The translations under genes were made by a program, and so were the position numbers. Positions 26,343 to 36,266 of a stretch of 64,000 bases of DNA are shown here, piece by piece. The stretch covers positions 124,001-188,000 of the forward strand of contig CAVEMS010000002.1 of the NCBI GenBank assembly GCA_963616935.1, written 5' to 3'. Within the stretch, counting starts at the first letter, position 1, and each line of letters begins with the position of its first letter. The notes beneath the pieces were generated by a model. It had not been told where the DNA came from and did not search any database. It saw nothing but the letters and a program-made list of their open reading frames with translations. Origin of the DNA: UBA4951 sp963616935. Its GTDB lineage: Bacteria; Bacillota_I; Bacilli_A; RFN20; CAG-826.

Positions 26343-26912
26343 ATGAGCGGAGCAAAAAGACCGAAAAATGCTAAAGAATGCTTAGAAAAAGCGTTTTTGA
26401 AAGAATTCAAAAAGCATCCCCTAAGCAAAATAAATGTGTCGAAACTATGCAAAAGCGCAGGCGTTAAAAGAAGCGCCTTCTATTACCATTTCGCAAGCGT
26501 CAGGGATATGCTCAACTCAATCGAAGACGATTTCATCGAAGCCTATAACGAAAGCGCCGTGAAAGTCTGGTTGGCCTATAAAAAAGGCGATGACGATTAT
26601 CATAAAGCGGCCGAATTATCGCTCAAATATCTCTATAAAAACCAGGATCTGCTAACAACGATACTCTATAAAAATTCCGATTGGCGGTTCGTGAACGAAT
26701 GGCGGAAAAACATCATGAAGCAGCTATCAAGGCTCTTCGAAGAAAGCGACGATGCTAGCATCTATATCGCCGCAAGCGCCGTCATAGCCTTTTACCGCTT
26801 CGCCATCATGAAAGACATCAAGATTGAAGAGGTAAACCCCGAATCACTCATTTCCTTGATCTCAGCAATCCTGAAATCGGAGCCGAAAATGATGGAAAAA
26901 GCCGCCGAATAA
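26343..26912 (+). CDS. TetR/AcrR-family transcriptional regulator
   Basis: The N-terminal HTH (about 10-60) reads KINVSKLCKSAGVKRSAFYYHFASVRDML, the TetR recognition helix. The remaining 130 residues are an all-helical ligand or dimer domain resembling the TetR_C_7-type with a conserved final LISAILKS. It has 189 residues. No Shine-Dalgarno sequence exists: TAAAAT (26330-26335) lies 7 nt before the ATG, so a leaderless message is predicted. The target is unknown; ezrA is divergent and rpsD follows with its own promoter. Confidence 0.8.
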   Translation: MSGAKRPKNAKECLEKAFLKEFKKHPLSKINVSKLCKSAGVKRSAFYYHFASVRDMLNSIEDDFIEAYNESAVKVWLAYKKGDDDYHKAAELSLKYLYKNQDLLTTILYKNSDWRFVNEWRKNIMKQLSRLFEESDDASIYIAASAVIAFYRFAIMKDIKIEEVNPESLISLISAILKSEPKMMEKAAE

Positions 26913-26932
26913 CGGCTAAAAGAAGAATTTTG

Positions 26933-26961
26933 TTGACGAAGAGCATAGCGATAACTATAGT
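26933..26961 (+). promoter_or_regulatory. rpsD promoter
   Basis: TTGACG (26933-26938), a 17-bp spacer and TATAGT (26956-26961): close to consensus for a vegetative promoter. Confidence 0.8.
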
Positions 26962-26966
26962 TATCC

Positions 26967-27115
26967 ATGCGTAAAGGCTAGCAGGCCTTCTATGCTTCCG
27001 TCTGACGTCTTCGAAAAAAGTAAGTAATCTCACGCTAGTGAGGCGAAATGAAGACACCCGGGAAGTGGGAGAAGCCCTCTAATCTTTGTTTACGCAAAGA
27101 AAGGAGACATGAAAT
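26967..27115 (+). promoter_or_regulatory. S4 (rpsD) autoregulatory leader, pseudoknot-capable
   Basis: The roughly 145-nt leader begins with a long hairpin (GCGTAAAGGCT with GGCCTTCTATGC, 26969-26990). A second hairpin TCTTTG/CAAAGA (27084-27101) abuts the ribosome site AAAGGAG. The 5' segment TGCGTAAA (26968-26975) is complementary over 8 nt to TTTACGCA (27089-27096) in the second loop, so a pseudoknot next to the ribosome site can form. Firmicutes S4 leaders work this way; S4 binding here is inferred. Confidence 0.65.
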
Positions 27116-27721
27116 ATGTCAAAATTTACCGGATCGAAGTGGAAGAAATCACGCCACCTCAAATTTAGTATTCTCGAAACCGGCGACGAACTCAAAAAGA
27201 GAGAATACGGCCCAGGCCAACACGGCCAAGATCGCAAGAGAAAGCCAAGCGAATACGGCGCCCAGCTTCTCGAAAAGCAAAAGCTCAAGGAACTCTATGG
27301 TGTCAATGAGCGTCAATTCCGTCGTCTCTTCCTCATCGCCAAGAAGGAAAAGACCGTCACCGGACTTGCTTTCTTCCGTTTGCTTGAGAGTCGCTTAGAC
27401 AACATCGTCTACCGCATCGGCTTCGCCCGCACCCGTGCTGGTGCCCGTCAACTCGTCAACCACGGCCACATCACCGTCAATGGCAAAAAAGTCGACATCG
27501 CGAGCTACATCTGCAAAGTCGGCGACCAAATCGGTTTGAAGGAAACGAGCCCTCTCAAAGTCGTTAAGGAATCCCTCGACGGCAAGCCAAACATCCCAGC
27601 GTATGTCAGCGTCGATGCCGAGAAGTACATCGGCAAATTCGAGCGTTTGCCAGAACGTAACGAGCTCTCCAAAGACATCAACGAAGCTCAAATCATCGAA
27701 TACTACAACCGCTTGCTCTAA
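27116..27721 (+). CDS. rpsD: 30S ribosomal protein S4
   Basis: Nucleates 30S assembly on 16S rRNA. The 201-residue product has the N-terminal YGPGQHGQDRKRKPSEYG stretch, the S4 RNA-binding domain (about 92-152, RLDNIVYRIGFARTRAGARQ and NHGHITVNGKKVDI) and the usual C-terminal EAQIIEYYNRLL. It is the zinc-free form with no N-terminal Cys cluster. The gene stands alone between a strong promoter/leader and a terminator, as in Bacillus. Confidence 0.97.
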   Translation: MSKFTGSKWKKSRHLKFSILETGDELKKREYGPGQHGQDRKRKPSEYGAQLLEKQKLKELYGVNERQFRRLFLIAKKEKTVTGLAFFRLLESRLDNIVYRIGFARTRAGARQLVNHGHITVNGKKVDIASYICKVGDQIGLKETSPLKVVKESLDGKPNIPAYVSVDAEKYIGKFERLPERNELSKDINEAQIIEYYNRLL

Positions 27722-27742
27722 TCGCAAAACGGCGAAATATTC

Positions 27743-27772
27743 AAAAATCCCACGCAAAAGTGGGATTTTTTT
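27743..27772. terminator. Bidirectional terminator (rpsD / lipoprotein gene)
   Basis: AAAAATCCCAC pairs with GTGGGATTTTT around GCAAAA, with T-runs on both strands between convergent genes. Confidence 0.92.
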
Positions 27773-27784
27773 CATATATAGAAT

Positions 27785-28960
27785 TCAATTATTCGAGAAA
27801 TCAATCTCTTCGTAGGAAGAGAAATCCGGAAAGGAAATGTCATGGTTTTCGGAGAAATCCATAGCGACGTCTTTCTTGACCCCTATCGAAAGAGGTATGG
27901 CGACGCTCCCCTCCTCTACGTCATCCATCGAAAGGATATAATCCATCATTTTGCTTTCATTGAAGGAAATATTCACGTCATAGGAAAAGGACGATATCTT
28001 CATCTGATCGTAAACGACGGATACGTCGATCTGGCTATCGTCGATGGTATTCAAAAAAGGCTTCACGTTTCCTTTGAGCGAATCGACGATTTTTTGCTCA
28101 TCCGCACCGCCTTTTTCGGCAATCTCGCCAAAAAAGGAATCCAATAAATCGATGTCTTCGAGCAGCGTTCCAGCGATGTCTTCGATCGTTACGGCAAAGG
28201 TGTATCTTGGTTTGCCTGCGTATCTCTCATAAGTGCTATCGATTTCTATCTCGCTATTGACGATATTGCTTAGAAGCGCGGGAAAGAAAGTCGACAGAGT
28301 ATCGGAAACGGGAAGCAAGCCACTATCGTCGATTTCCTTGATTTCGCTATCCGAAAGGGTTATTTTCGCACCATTTTTCGGAAACGCCTTAGGCGATGAC
28401 CCATTTCCGTGTTTGAACATCCCTAAAGCAATACCATACTTGATCAATCGATAGCCGGCATCATTCGGCTTCATATAAAAAACGCCGTCTTTAAGATAAC
28501 TATCAATCTCGAATTCCTTGCCATCTAGCGCCAAACTCGAGGCAGGCACATTCTCTGCCGTCACCGCCGCTTTTTGCACATGATTTTCGGCTTTTAGTTC
28601 TTTGAAGGAATCGCTCTTGAGGGAGGAGAAATAGGAAACCTCGCTTTCCGGAACGATTTTCAAGGAGCTGGCTTTGGTGGCGACATCTATGAAATAAGGG
28701 TCTTTGTCACCAAATAATCCAGTCGAGATAGTCGCGTCTTTATATGAAAAGCCATAGGTCGGTTTTGCCGAGGTCATGCCAATTGTGTCGTAATCACGAA
28801 GGGAAATAAGATCGGCTCTAAGATAACGGTAATTGACATCCGCTAGCACAGAATCCTTCGACGAATCCGATGAAACATCGGAAGTCTTTTCCCCATCGTC
28901 GCAACCAGATAGCAACAAGCAAGAGGCTATCGCTATCCAAATGATTTTCTTGTTTTTCAT
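27785..28960 (-). CDS. Putative lipoprotein of the surface-protein cluster
   Basis: I do not recognise a family. Starting at the ATG at 28960, the 391-residue protein has a clean lipoprotein signal: MKNKKIIWIAIASCLLLSGC, with lipobox LSGC and Cys at residue 20. It should be anchored outside the cell. The rest is acidic and beta-strand rich, with long Ser/Asp/Lys segments. GATAAT ends exactly 6 nt before this ATG, so a separate leaderless transcript is possible. It is last in the cluster of four exported proteins, 42 bp after the 1036-residue gene, and may share their function. An upstream in-frame start at 29020 would destroy the signal. Confidence 0.7.
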   Translation of the reverse strand: MKNKKIIWIAIASCLLLSGCDDGEKTSDVSSDSSKDSVLADVNYRYLRADLISLRDYDTIGMTSAKPTYGFSYKDATISTGLFGDKDPYFIDVATKASSLKIVPESEVSYFSSLKSDSFKELKAENHVQKAAVTAENVPASSLALDGKEFEIDSYLKDGVFYMKPNDAGYRLIKYGIALGMFKHGNGSSPKAFPKNGAKITLSDSEIKEIDDSGLLPVSDTLSTFFPALLSNIVNSEIEIDSTYERYAGKPRYTFAVTIEDIAGTLLEDIDLLDSFFGEIAEKGGADEQKIVDSLKGNVKPFLNTIDDSQIDVSVVYDQMKISSFSYDVNISFNESKMMDYILSMDDVEEGSVAIPLSIGVKKDVAMDFSENHDISFPDFSSYEEIDFSNN

Positions 28961-29001
28961 ATCTAGATTATCCAACCTTTCGTAGAAAGTTAGTAGAAAA
29001 A

Positions 29002-32000
29002 TCAAGAATAGCTCGTGCAAGCTTTGCTTCTATTCGTGTTCATGAAAGAATTCCAAGCCGAGGAAACATCAGACCAATAGTTGCCGCCTGGGGCGGAATT
29101 GTTGATCGTTCCTTTCGCCGTTGCGGTGAATTTGATTAGCGATCCGGTTGAGAGAATTTGCTGCTCTGGGATGGTCAAAGAACTTAGATATCCTTCGGAA
29201 ACGCTGCCATAATCGCCGCCATTTAGTTCGATCGAGAGATCCTTCAAAATGGAATTATTCGCCAAGGCGCCTAGATTTATCCCAACTTTCCACGTCGGAT
29301 GGTTGCTATTATTGGCGACGTATTCATATTGCGTCAAAAGGTTCTCATAGGCCTTAGAGGTTTCCTTGGTATTCGTGAGATTGTCGAGATAGCTTTCAAG
29401 ATCCAAACCCAATATATCGTATAGAACCATATGGGCGATGGTTTTCGATCCGCTTAATTGGTCGGTGCTATATTTGACAACGTCGTCGGTAGCGGTTTTG
29501 TTGCTGCCAAAATATTTATAAGAATTGTACGAGGAGATATAGAGATATCCTTTTTGATCCGCCAACGCCGTTTCTTCTCCCGTCTCATTGGTCTTATCGA
29601 CATCGATATTGTCATAATATAAGGTAGATGTTCGTTTGTTGTCGCTATAGAAGAGATTGTAGTTCCTCGAAACGATATAAACGCTGATATTGGAGACCAC
29701 GCCATAGACCTTGACGACCTCTCCTTTGACATAGATATGGAAATCGAGTTTGAGATCCATGCTGATGCTAAAGATGTTCAAACTGACCTTCACGGAATCG
29801 CTATAGAGGCGGTAGGTTTCCCTCTTCGATTCGTTTAGCGCCGCCTCGAGAAGCTTGTCGACACCGTCGAATTGGAAATAGTTGCCATCGGCGAAATCGG
29901 TGACGACGCTTAGTTTCGAATCATCGAACGACGTCCCGATGAGAGTTATGACGGCGTTTATCGTGTCGTCTTTGTATTTGAGGCCCTTTATCTCAAGCGA
30001 AGCAAGCTCCGAGCCGACGAAATTCAAAACGATGTCGAAGCTACCCCCTTCCTCTAGCCCAAAGGAAGCGGAATCCATCGTGAATACGCATTTATCGGCC
30101 GAAAGCGAAGCGCTCTTCATGACGCTCGTCGCGATGAATGGGCCGTATCGATTGGCCGTCAAAGCCCCTACCACGTTAGACATCAAAGCCATTCTGATGG
30201 GGTCGAAGAATTTGGCGAAGCGCGGATCGTTGTCGTTATATAAGCCAACCGCTAAAGCAATGATCGAATTGAGGTCTTTGATGCTCATTTGCCCGCGCAT
30301 CCCCTCATTGTTCGAATCGCCGTCGTTATAATGGAAACGGGTGACATCGGTATCTTCTAGTCCCGTGACATCGACCAAGACGTGATTGTTCTTTGTCGTG
30401 CCGTCCTCAACCTTGTGCTTGAGGGTCACATCGCCAGAGCCCTTCTTCATTCCTTCGTTCAGATCGAAATAAACGTTGCCGCTGATTTCGGGATATCCAA
30501 GCCCATTACTATCGAGAACGCTGGCATTGAAAGAGAGATTAACTCTCTTCTTTTGGAATATGCTCTTCATTTGCGAAGCGAAGGTCGGAAGCCCGTCGAG
30601 TTCGAAATAGCTCGCTTCGTCACACATCTTTTCGGCATAATCCGTGAGGGTTATAACCAATTTGCTGAAATTCGCAGTCCTGACTACGATATTTTCGAAA
30701 ACGGCTTCCGTGACTCCATTGTCATTCGCGTCGAGCGTAAGCGTCAACGCCGAATCCTCTCCAAAACCGAAATCAGCAAGCCTTAAAGAAGCGACAATCT
30801 TATCGTCCGACGTCTGAATCGAGGATATGGCGGATATGGCCGAATCATAACGGCCGTTCCTGATATCTTTGATCACTTTGCTATCGGTTAGGAAAGAAAG
30901 AACGCTATCGGATGAGCCAAAGGAAGAAATCTCGTCCTCGAATATCGCCAAAACGCTATCGAAAGTGACGGAATCCATGGCAAGATTCATGACGCCATTG
31001 TATTCGACGAAGGCCTTCCAACCGTCTTCCCGTTCTTCTCTTGAGACGAAGGAAAGGGATTTGCTCCCCTGCTCATCGTCGATTCCATAGCCGCTAGCAA
31101 GGATGTCGCCATTCATTTTCTTTTCGTTCAAGTCGAAATTGAAAGAGCCGGACAAATCGAATTTTTCCTCGATTTCCTTCCCTTTTTCCTTGGAGAAATT
31201 CGTTTGATTGGTCAAGTTTGCTTGGAAGGCAAAACCGGCTTTCTTGCTCTTTGCTAATTTCACCGCTTTTTTGACTAGCCCCATCGAGTCGACGATCTGC
31301 GTATAGGAAGACGAATCGGAAGGCTTTAATGAGGAAAGGGACGAATAATCGACGTCGTCATCAGAGACAACGAAAGAGAAAGAGAAAGAGAATTCATCGA
31401 TTTTTAGCTCATCTCCATATATCTTCTTAAGCCCATATCGTCCATCGGTCTCAAAATAGATTTTGCCTTCCATCACGTTTGGGAAAGCCCAAGAGAAAAG
31501 ATAGGAATCGGTGGCGATCGATTCGGAAGAGAAAGTGGCTTCAACGGTATCCTTTTCCTCCTTTTTATCGCTCTTTATGAGCTCATCGATCCAAGAATAG
31601 AAAGAAGAAGGAATCTTGATCGAATCCTTTCCGAAGATCGAGACGATCGAATCGAAAAGGGATTCGAAATCATCGGTGCGATAAGCGTAACGAGCGCCTA
31701 GTAAACTCAAATACGAATCATCCGAGGAAAGATGAACGAGGAGAGGCAAAGAGACATCGTTATAGACAAGGGAACCGTCGACGTGGAAAAGGAAATCGTC
31801 TTTCTTATATATCGCGAGGTTGGCGCTTGAGACGGAAAGATCGCTATAGCTATTCTTATCAACGTCTGGATATTTAGCGGCAAAGGTCAATTTGCCTTCC
31901 AAGCCACTATTTTCGCTTAAACGGTTCTCAAACTTGCGCAAAGCGTCTTCGCCCTGCGGCAAAACGTTTGTCGGCCTCTCTTCGTTCGGTTTGTTTCCAT

Positions 32001-32112
32001 CGTTTCCGATAGTCAAAACGGAGGAAATCGATCCGAGCATCAATATCGACATGAAAAAGCGGGAGCAAGCTCCTTTCCTAAACGGTTTTTTAAGCGCTTT
32101 TCCAAAAATCAT
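29002..32112 (-). CDS. Giant exported protein, paralogue of the 32131-35286 product
   Basis: Unknown family, 1036 residues. A short basic N-terminus is followed by one hydrophobic segment (about 19-37, FFMSILMLGSISSVLTIG) serving as signal or anchor; everything after is predicted extracellular, rich in Ser, Asp, Val and aromatic residues and beta strands. It aligns along its full length with the next protein: for example LYLSLLGARYAYRTDDFE here resembles LYVSVLGAKYKYLSTDYE there, and both have SIFGKDSIKIPSSFYSW-like and DKIVASLRLADFGFGE-like segments. It ends in KACTSYS with a lone Cys. 18 bp separate it from the upstream paralogue, so the pair is co-transcribed. Confidence 0.65.
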   Translation of the reverse strand: MIFGKALKKPFRKGACSRFFMSILMLGSISSVLTIGNDGNKPNEERPTNVLPQGEDALRKFENRLSENSGLEGKLTFAAKYPDVDKNSYSDLSVSSANLAIYKKDDFLFHVDGSLVYNDVSLPLLVHLSSDDSYLSLLGARYAYRTDDFESLFDSIVSIFGKDSIKIPSSFYSWIDELIKSDKKEEKDTVEATFSSESIATDSYLFSWAFPNVMEGKIYFETDGRYGLKKIYGDELKIDEFSFSFSFVVSDDDVDYSSLSSLKPSDSSSYTQIVDSMGLVKKAVKLAKSKKAGFAFQANLTNQTNFSKEKGKEIEEKFDLSGSFNFDLNEKKMNGDILASGYGIDDEQGSKSLSFVSREEREDGWKAFVEYNGVMNLAMDSVTFDSVLAIFEDEISSFGSSDSVLSFLTDSKVIKDIRNGRYDSAISAISSIQTSDDKIVASLRLADFGFGEDSALTLTLDANDNGVTEAVFENIVVRTANFSKLVITLTDYAEKMCDEASYFELDGLPTFASQMKSIFQKKRVNLSFNASVLDSNGLGYPEISGNVYFDLNEGMKKGSGDVTLKHKVEDGTTKNNHVLVDVTGLEDTDVTRFHYNDGDSNNEGMRGQMSIKDLNSIIALAVGLYNDNDPRFAKFFDPIRMALMSNVVGALTANRYGPFIATSVMKSASLSADKCVFTMDSASFGLEEGGSFDIVLNFVGSELASLEIKGLKYKDDTINAVITLIGTSFDDSKLSVVTDFADGNYFQFDGVDKLLEAALNESKRETYRLYSDSVKVSLNIFSISMDLKLDFHIYVKGEVVKVYGVVSNISVYIVSRNYNLFYSDNKRTSTLYYDNIDVDKTNETGEETALADQKGYLYISSYNSYKYFGSNKTATDDVVKYSTDQLSGSKTIAHMVLYDILGLDLESYLDNLTNTKETSKAYENLLTQYEYVANNSNHPTWKVGINLGALANNSILKDLSIELNGGDYGSVSEGYLSSLTIPEQQILSTGSLIKFTATAKGTINNSAPGGNYWSDVSSAWNSFMNTNRSKACTSYS

Positions 32113-32130
32113 CGCAAAACCCCGTCTTTT

Positions 32131-35100
32131 TTAGTGAGTGGCTCCAATTTCGGCGGTAGCGATAACGTCAGAAATCGAGGAGGACAAGGAATCGCTAAGC
32201 GTTTCCCCGACCTCCACTAATTCAGCATTCAAGGAGAAATCGACGCGGACGCCGGCGAAGACGAAGGCGCTTAAGCCGAGCTTCGTCAAGTATCCTGAAT
32301 CGTTTACTTTGGCGCCGAGGGACGCTTTGATAACGTAATCGGCATCGAGCATCGCGCCAATGTTGAGATCCATCGAATAATCGTTGGTGTCAGCATCGTA
32401 CGAAACATCCTCTAGAACATTCTCATAAGCAAGTTTCATATCGCTTCCAAGCGGTAAAGAGGCAACGGACTCCCCGTCCGATGAGGAAATCATATTGAGG
32501 TAATACGGTTGAACATTTAAGACGTCTCCGAGCACAAACTTGAGAAGATTCTCTTCGTTTGAGAGATATTCTTTCCCATAGGTTCCGGAATTCGTCTCAT
32601 TCCAATCGATTTTGGTTCCGCTTTCGCGGTCTTCATCCGTCTCGTATCCATGGAGTCCGAATGGGTTATTGCCAACCAAATAGAAGGCGCCGTTCTTATA
32701 GACGAGCTCAACGCTTCTCGTGTAGCCGACGAAGATGCTATATTGGCTATTCACGGCCGGAATGAGGGGAATATTTGATAATTTTGCATAATATTCCCAA
32801 CCGTTTTCCGTGTAATTGGCAACGAAATCGATATCCAAATGGATGATATTCGCCGTCCATAAGGTGACATCGGCTTCCGCTTTGACGTGATAGGTGTCGA
32901 AGTCGGTCGCGGTGTTGATGGCAGCTTTAGCTAAGGAAGCAACGGAAGAGAAATCGTTATATTCGCCTTCGCTATAGGTAAGCGCGCTTTCATTCGCATT
33001 ATCGTATTCGCCTAACGAAATCTTCAAAGCGACTTTGACTCCGTTTATTTCGGTTTCGAGAAGTTCCAAGGAATCGACTTTATAAGTAAGTTCGCCTTCC
33101 TTATCCACGCTTGGCGTCGATGCGTAATTGATGGCGAAGCTCACGCTCTTATCAAGGCCGAGTGCCTTAGGGTTAATCGTGAAGATGCTTCTTTCATCGG
33201 TGAATGTGTAGCTTTCGAGGATTTTCGTCGAGGCGATGACGCTATATTTTCCGTCGATTATGGATTGAAGGGTCGATGATAGAGCGACTTCTCCTATCGA
33301 AGAGGAAATAGGCGAAAGGAAACGTTTTTCGAACCTTTCGTTATTCATCAAAGACGAGACATAGTCGATTAATTCCTTCACGCTTGAAATCGATATTTTG
33401 GCAAGGGTGCCCTTCTCATCGGTTTTCTCAGCGTCTTGGTATTGCATATGAACGTTCGTTTCGTTGAAGTCAGTCGTCAACAAATGCTTTTTTGACGGCT
33501 CATCGATTGAGATTTTTGCCGTTCCGAGTTTCTTTTCGGCGTCGAATTGAGCTAAGCCGGATACGCCGATGTTAGTCTCGCCGGCCTTAATGCTAGCGTC
33601 TATATCGAGAGCGGCTTTCTTATCATTGGCAAGCGAAGACATCTGATCATAGACGTCCGGAAGCTTATCCAAACGGTTATAGCCGGTTTTGTCGAAGGAA
33701 ACGGCTCCGTATTCATCGAGAGTTATAACGGCATTGAAATTGGTTTCCTTCAAGGCGATGTTTTTAATCTCGATCTTAAGCAATTTGATGTCATTGGATC
33801 CTTCTAGACCGTTGCCATCGATCGTCGCAACGATTTTGGCGTTTTCGCCAAAGCCAAGCCCTTTGAGATTAACGGAAGCGATTATCTTGTCGTTTTCGGT
33901 TTTTAAGTCATCTATCGCTTCAATCGCCGACTGATAATGTCCTTCCGATAAATCGTTCATCACGTCGCTTTCGAGAACGAAAGAGAAGAGTTTTTCCAGT
34001 TTACTCTTATCGAATGACGAATCGGAGGAATCGGCGACGTCGCTAATCCTCCCCATCATCGCATCCATCGTGATCTGATCCATTGAGGCTTTGAAAACAC
34101 CGTTATAATCCAGATAAGCCTCTTTTTCGGACGCATCATCGGATGGCAGATACGCCAAATTGATTTTTTGCGAATAATCGCTCGAATTCGGATCCTTCAC
34201 TTCAATTCCGGCCCGATAATCTTCCTTGCCCAAATCGACGTTCGCGAAGCCGCTTAACAATATTGAATCGTCTTTCTTCTCCCCTTCTTTTCCATATTTA
34301 TAAGAGAAGGAGCCCTCTAAGGCGATATCAAACGATTTGCTTTTCACTAGCCCCGCGATTTTCTTGAAAACGCCGTTCATATTGACGACCGAAACATATG
34401 AATCCTTGTCTTCCGGCGCCAAGGAAGAGATTGCTTTGATCGAGGAACCATTCATATCGGTGCTGATATCGACATCGACATCAATGTCGCCGAATGACAA
34501 AGACGTTTTTACGGAAGTAAGGTTGAAATCCGCGTCACTTGTCATATCGATAGGATAATCAACCCCATCCGAAGTTATAGTGCATGTGTAGGAATGACTG
34601 GATTCGGTGGATGAGGTTTCCGTGAAGGAGACGGACATCTCAGGCATCGAACCAGCGTTGCCAGTCATGCCGGCGATTAGCGTTTCGACCCAAGCATAGA
34701 AAGAAGAACCGATGGTCACCGAATCCTTCCCCAGAACAGATATTACATCATCCAGAATTTGCTCATAATCAGTCGATAAATACTTATATTTGGCCCCTAA
34801 AACAGAAACATATAAGTCGTTATTGTCGTAGTTTATAAGCATAGGTTTCGAAACATCGGCGATATCGCTATTCGTCGTGGATAGGCTCGCCACGGTATCT
34901 AAATGGAAACCGATGTTTTTAGTGTCCGGCATCGCGAACAACAGCTTAGAACCGCTAGATAAACTGACCACATTCTTAGTGGCGTCATTGCCGTCATTAT
35001 CAGGGAAAGACACAGACAAAGTGTTTATCACGCCTTTCATTCCGGTCATTCCAGTCAATTTGGCCATGAAACGATCGGTGTTCGATAGTTCGGTGCCATA

Positions 35101-35286
35101 ATCAGAATTATCGCCAGCGTAATCGTCATTGAGGCTTCCGTTGAGATATGGCGTGAACCAATAGGCGCCGCCGGCGCTTAAGCCGAACAAAGCTATGTAT
35201 AAAGCGGTCAGGCGCACCCCTTTCTTTCCGAAAAAGGCTATAAAACCCTTCTTTTTGCTTTTCTTTTCTTCTTCATTCTCTGCCAT
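32131..35286 (-). CDS. Giant exported protein, paralogue of the 29002-32112 product
   Basis: Unknown family, 1051 residues. A Lys-rich cytoplasmic head (1-24) precedes one membrane helix (about 25-46, LTALYIALFGLSAGGAYWF); the rest is outside. I see loosely repeated blocks of beta strands ending in a helix, for instance near 130-170 (DLYVSVLGAKYKYL then a helix), 385-420 (EAYLDYNGVF then SMDQITMDAMMGRI) and 590-640. The strand-strand-helix pattern with YLDYNG resembles LolA/LppX-type half-barrels, but this is a guess from pattern. No enzyme motif. 11 bp after the 322-residue gene, with AAGGAG before the ATG. Confidence 0.65.
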   Translation of the reverse strand: MAENEEEKKSKKKGFIAFFGKKGVRLTALYIALFGLSAGGAYWFTPYLNGSLNDDYAGDNSDYGTELSNTDRFMAKLTGMTGMKGVINTLSVSFPDNDGNDATKNVVSLSSGSKLLFAMPDTKNIGFHLDTVASLSTTNSDIADVSKPMLINYDNNDLYVSVLGAKYKYLSTDYEQILDDVISVLGKDSVTIGSSFYAWVETLIAGMTGNAGSMPEMSVSFTETSSTESSHSYTCTITSDGVDYPIDMTSDADFNLTSVKTSLSFGDIDVDVDISTDMNGSSIKAISSLAPEDKDSYVSVVNMNGVFKKIAGLVKSKSFDIALEGSFSYKYGKEGEKKDDSILLSGFANVDLGKEDYRAGIEVKDPNSSDYSQKINLAYLPSDDASEKEAYLDYNGVFKASMDQITMDAMMGRISDVADSSDSSFDKSKLEKLFSFVLESDVMNDLSEGHYQSAIEAIDDLKTENDKIIASVNLKGLGFGENAKIVATIDGNGLEGSNDIKLLKIEIKNIALKETNFNAVITLDEYGAVSFDKTGYNRLDKLPDVYDQMSSLANDKKAALDIDASIKAGETNIGVSGLAQFDAEKKLGTAKISIDEPSKKHLLTTDFNETNVHMQYQDAEKTDEKGTLAKISISSVKELIDYVSSLMNNERFEKRFLSPISSSIGEVALSSTLQSIIDGKYSVIASTKILESYTFTDERSIFTINPKALGLDKSVSFAINYASTPSVDKEGELTYKVDSLELLETEINGVKVALKISLGEYDNANESALTYSEGEYNDFSSVASLAKAAINTATDFDTYHVKAEADVTLWTANIIHLDIDFVANYTENGWEYYAKLSNIPLIPAVNSQYSIFVGYTRSVELVYKNGAFYLVGNNPFGLHGYETDEDRESGTKIDWNETNSGTYGKEYLSNEENLLKFVLGDVLNVQPYYLNMISSSDGESVASLPLGSDMKLAYENVLEDVSYDADTNDYSMDLNIGAMLDADYVIKASLGAKVNDSGYLTKLGLSAFVFAGVRVDFSLNAELVEVGETLSDSLSSSISDVIATAEIGATH

Positions 35287-35297
35287 AAAAATCCTCC

Positions 35298-36266
35298 TTA
35301 GTTATGACTATAGGTAATGGGCGTGCTTAAATCGGGGATTTCATAATTACCCCCAGTCGAATAAACGGTCTTTAACGACCCTTCGATATTGGAAGAGCCA
35401 CTCGGTGTCGAAGCGAAGTATTTTTCAGTCGACGTCGAGGTGACGAGCTCGCAATCGGAAGTGACGACAAGGCTCATATGGACATAATCGAAAACGGGCG
35501 CGCTATTCATCTCGGTCGTGACCATCATCTGTTTAACGTAATTCACAACCGATTTTCTGGCATCGAGTTCGATATTGATTGTATAGGTTCCATCATCATT
35601 CAAAACGATTTCATCAAACGGAAGCCCGGATAATGCGGCTTGATCCTTCGAGGCCAAAGTCTTATCGGAAATAATGTATATGGTCGATGAACCGTTCAAA
35701 TTACGACCGGCATAAGCGAGATATTCCGAATCGCTAAACGTGAGCGGATCGGCGTCGGAAGAGAAAGATGGAACCTCGACATCGGATGGGCAACTACCTT
35801 TATAACGCAACGTCGTGCCCCCGTTTTCGTACATTCTCCAAGCAACATTGACGGCGAAGGATTTGGACAAAGATTCCTCGAAATATGAATCGCCGATGCG
35901 ATACATCGTGCTGCGAATTTGCTGATCGACGCTCATCGGTCCCACTTTCGCCGAGGCAGCCCCGATTCCCTGGCTCATATTTCTCTCTTCTTTTTCGAAT
36001 TTCCTAAGCGCGGCATTCGCGAGTTCCCACCCTTGCATCGATTTGCCATCGAACGGATTGCCGGACGACTTGACCTTGTTGAATTTCGCTAAGCACGCAT
36101 CGGAGTCCGCCTTAAGATATTGGGGATCCCAAGAGTTGTAATTGATCTCTTTGACGACGTGCGGAAAGAAATTCGAAAGAACGAAGCCGATGCCGATTCC
36201 CAAGGAAATCGTAAGCACGATGCCGATGGAATTAAGGATTATGGTTTTTTCTTTCTTCTTTTGCAT
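35298..36266 (-). CDS. Single-pass membrane protein, first gene of the surface-protein operon
   Basis: Unknown family, 322 residues. A short Lys/Glu-rich head, one membrane helix (about 9-32, ILNSIGIVLTISLGIGIGFVL), then an extracellular domain of about 290 residues. The domain has beta-strand character, with a Ser/Thr-rich C-terminus. It is first in a four-gene minus-strand cluster with two giant paralogues and a lipoprotein. AAAGGAAC lies before the ATG, and a TATAAT box is at 36302-36307. The shared layout (one anchor, large outer domain) suggests the four products form or serve one surface structure; that is inference. Confidence 0.65.
   Translation of the reverse strand: MQKKKEKTIILNSIGIVLTISLGIGIGFVLSNFFPHVVKEINYNSWDPQYLKADSDACLAKFNKVKSSGNPFDGKSMQGWELANAALRKFEKEERNMSQGIGAASAKVGPMSVDQQIRSTMYRIGDSYFEESLSKSFAVNVAWRMYENGGTTLRYKGSCPSDVEVPSFSSDADPLTFSDSEYLAYAGRNLNGSSTIYIISDKTLASKDQAALSGLPFDEIVLNDDGTYTINIELDARKSVVNYVKQMMVTTEMNSAPVFDYVHMSLVVTSDCELVTSTSTEKYFASTPSGSSNIEGSLKTVYSTGGNYEIPDLSTPITYSHN

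Noticed and set aside
28961..29020. Upstream start for the lipoprotein giving 20 more residues
   Set aside because: It would bury the lipobox signal and overlap the previous gene; the ATG at 28960 gives a textbook signal with a -10 box 6 nt ahead.
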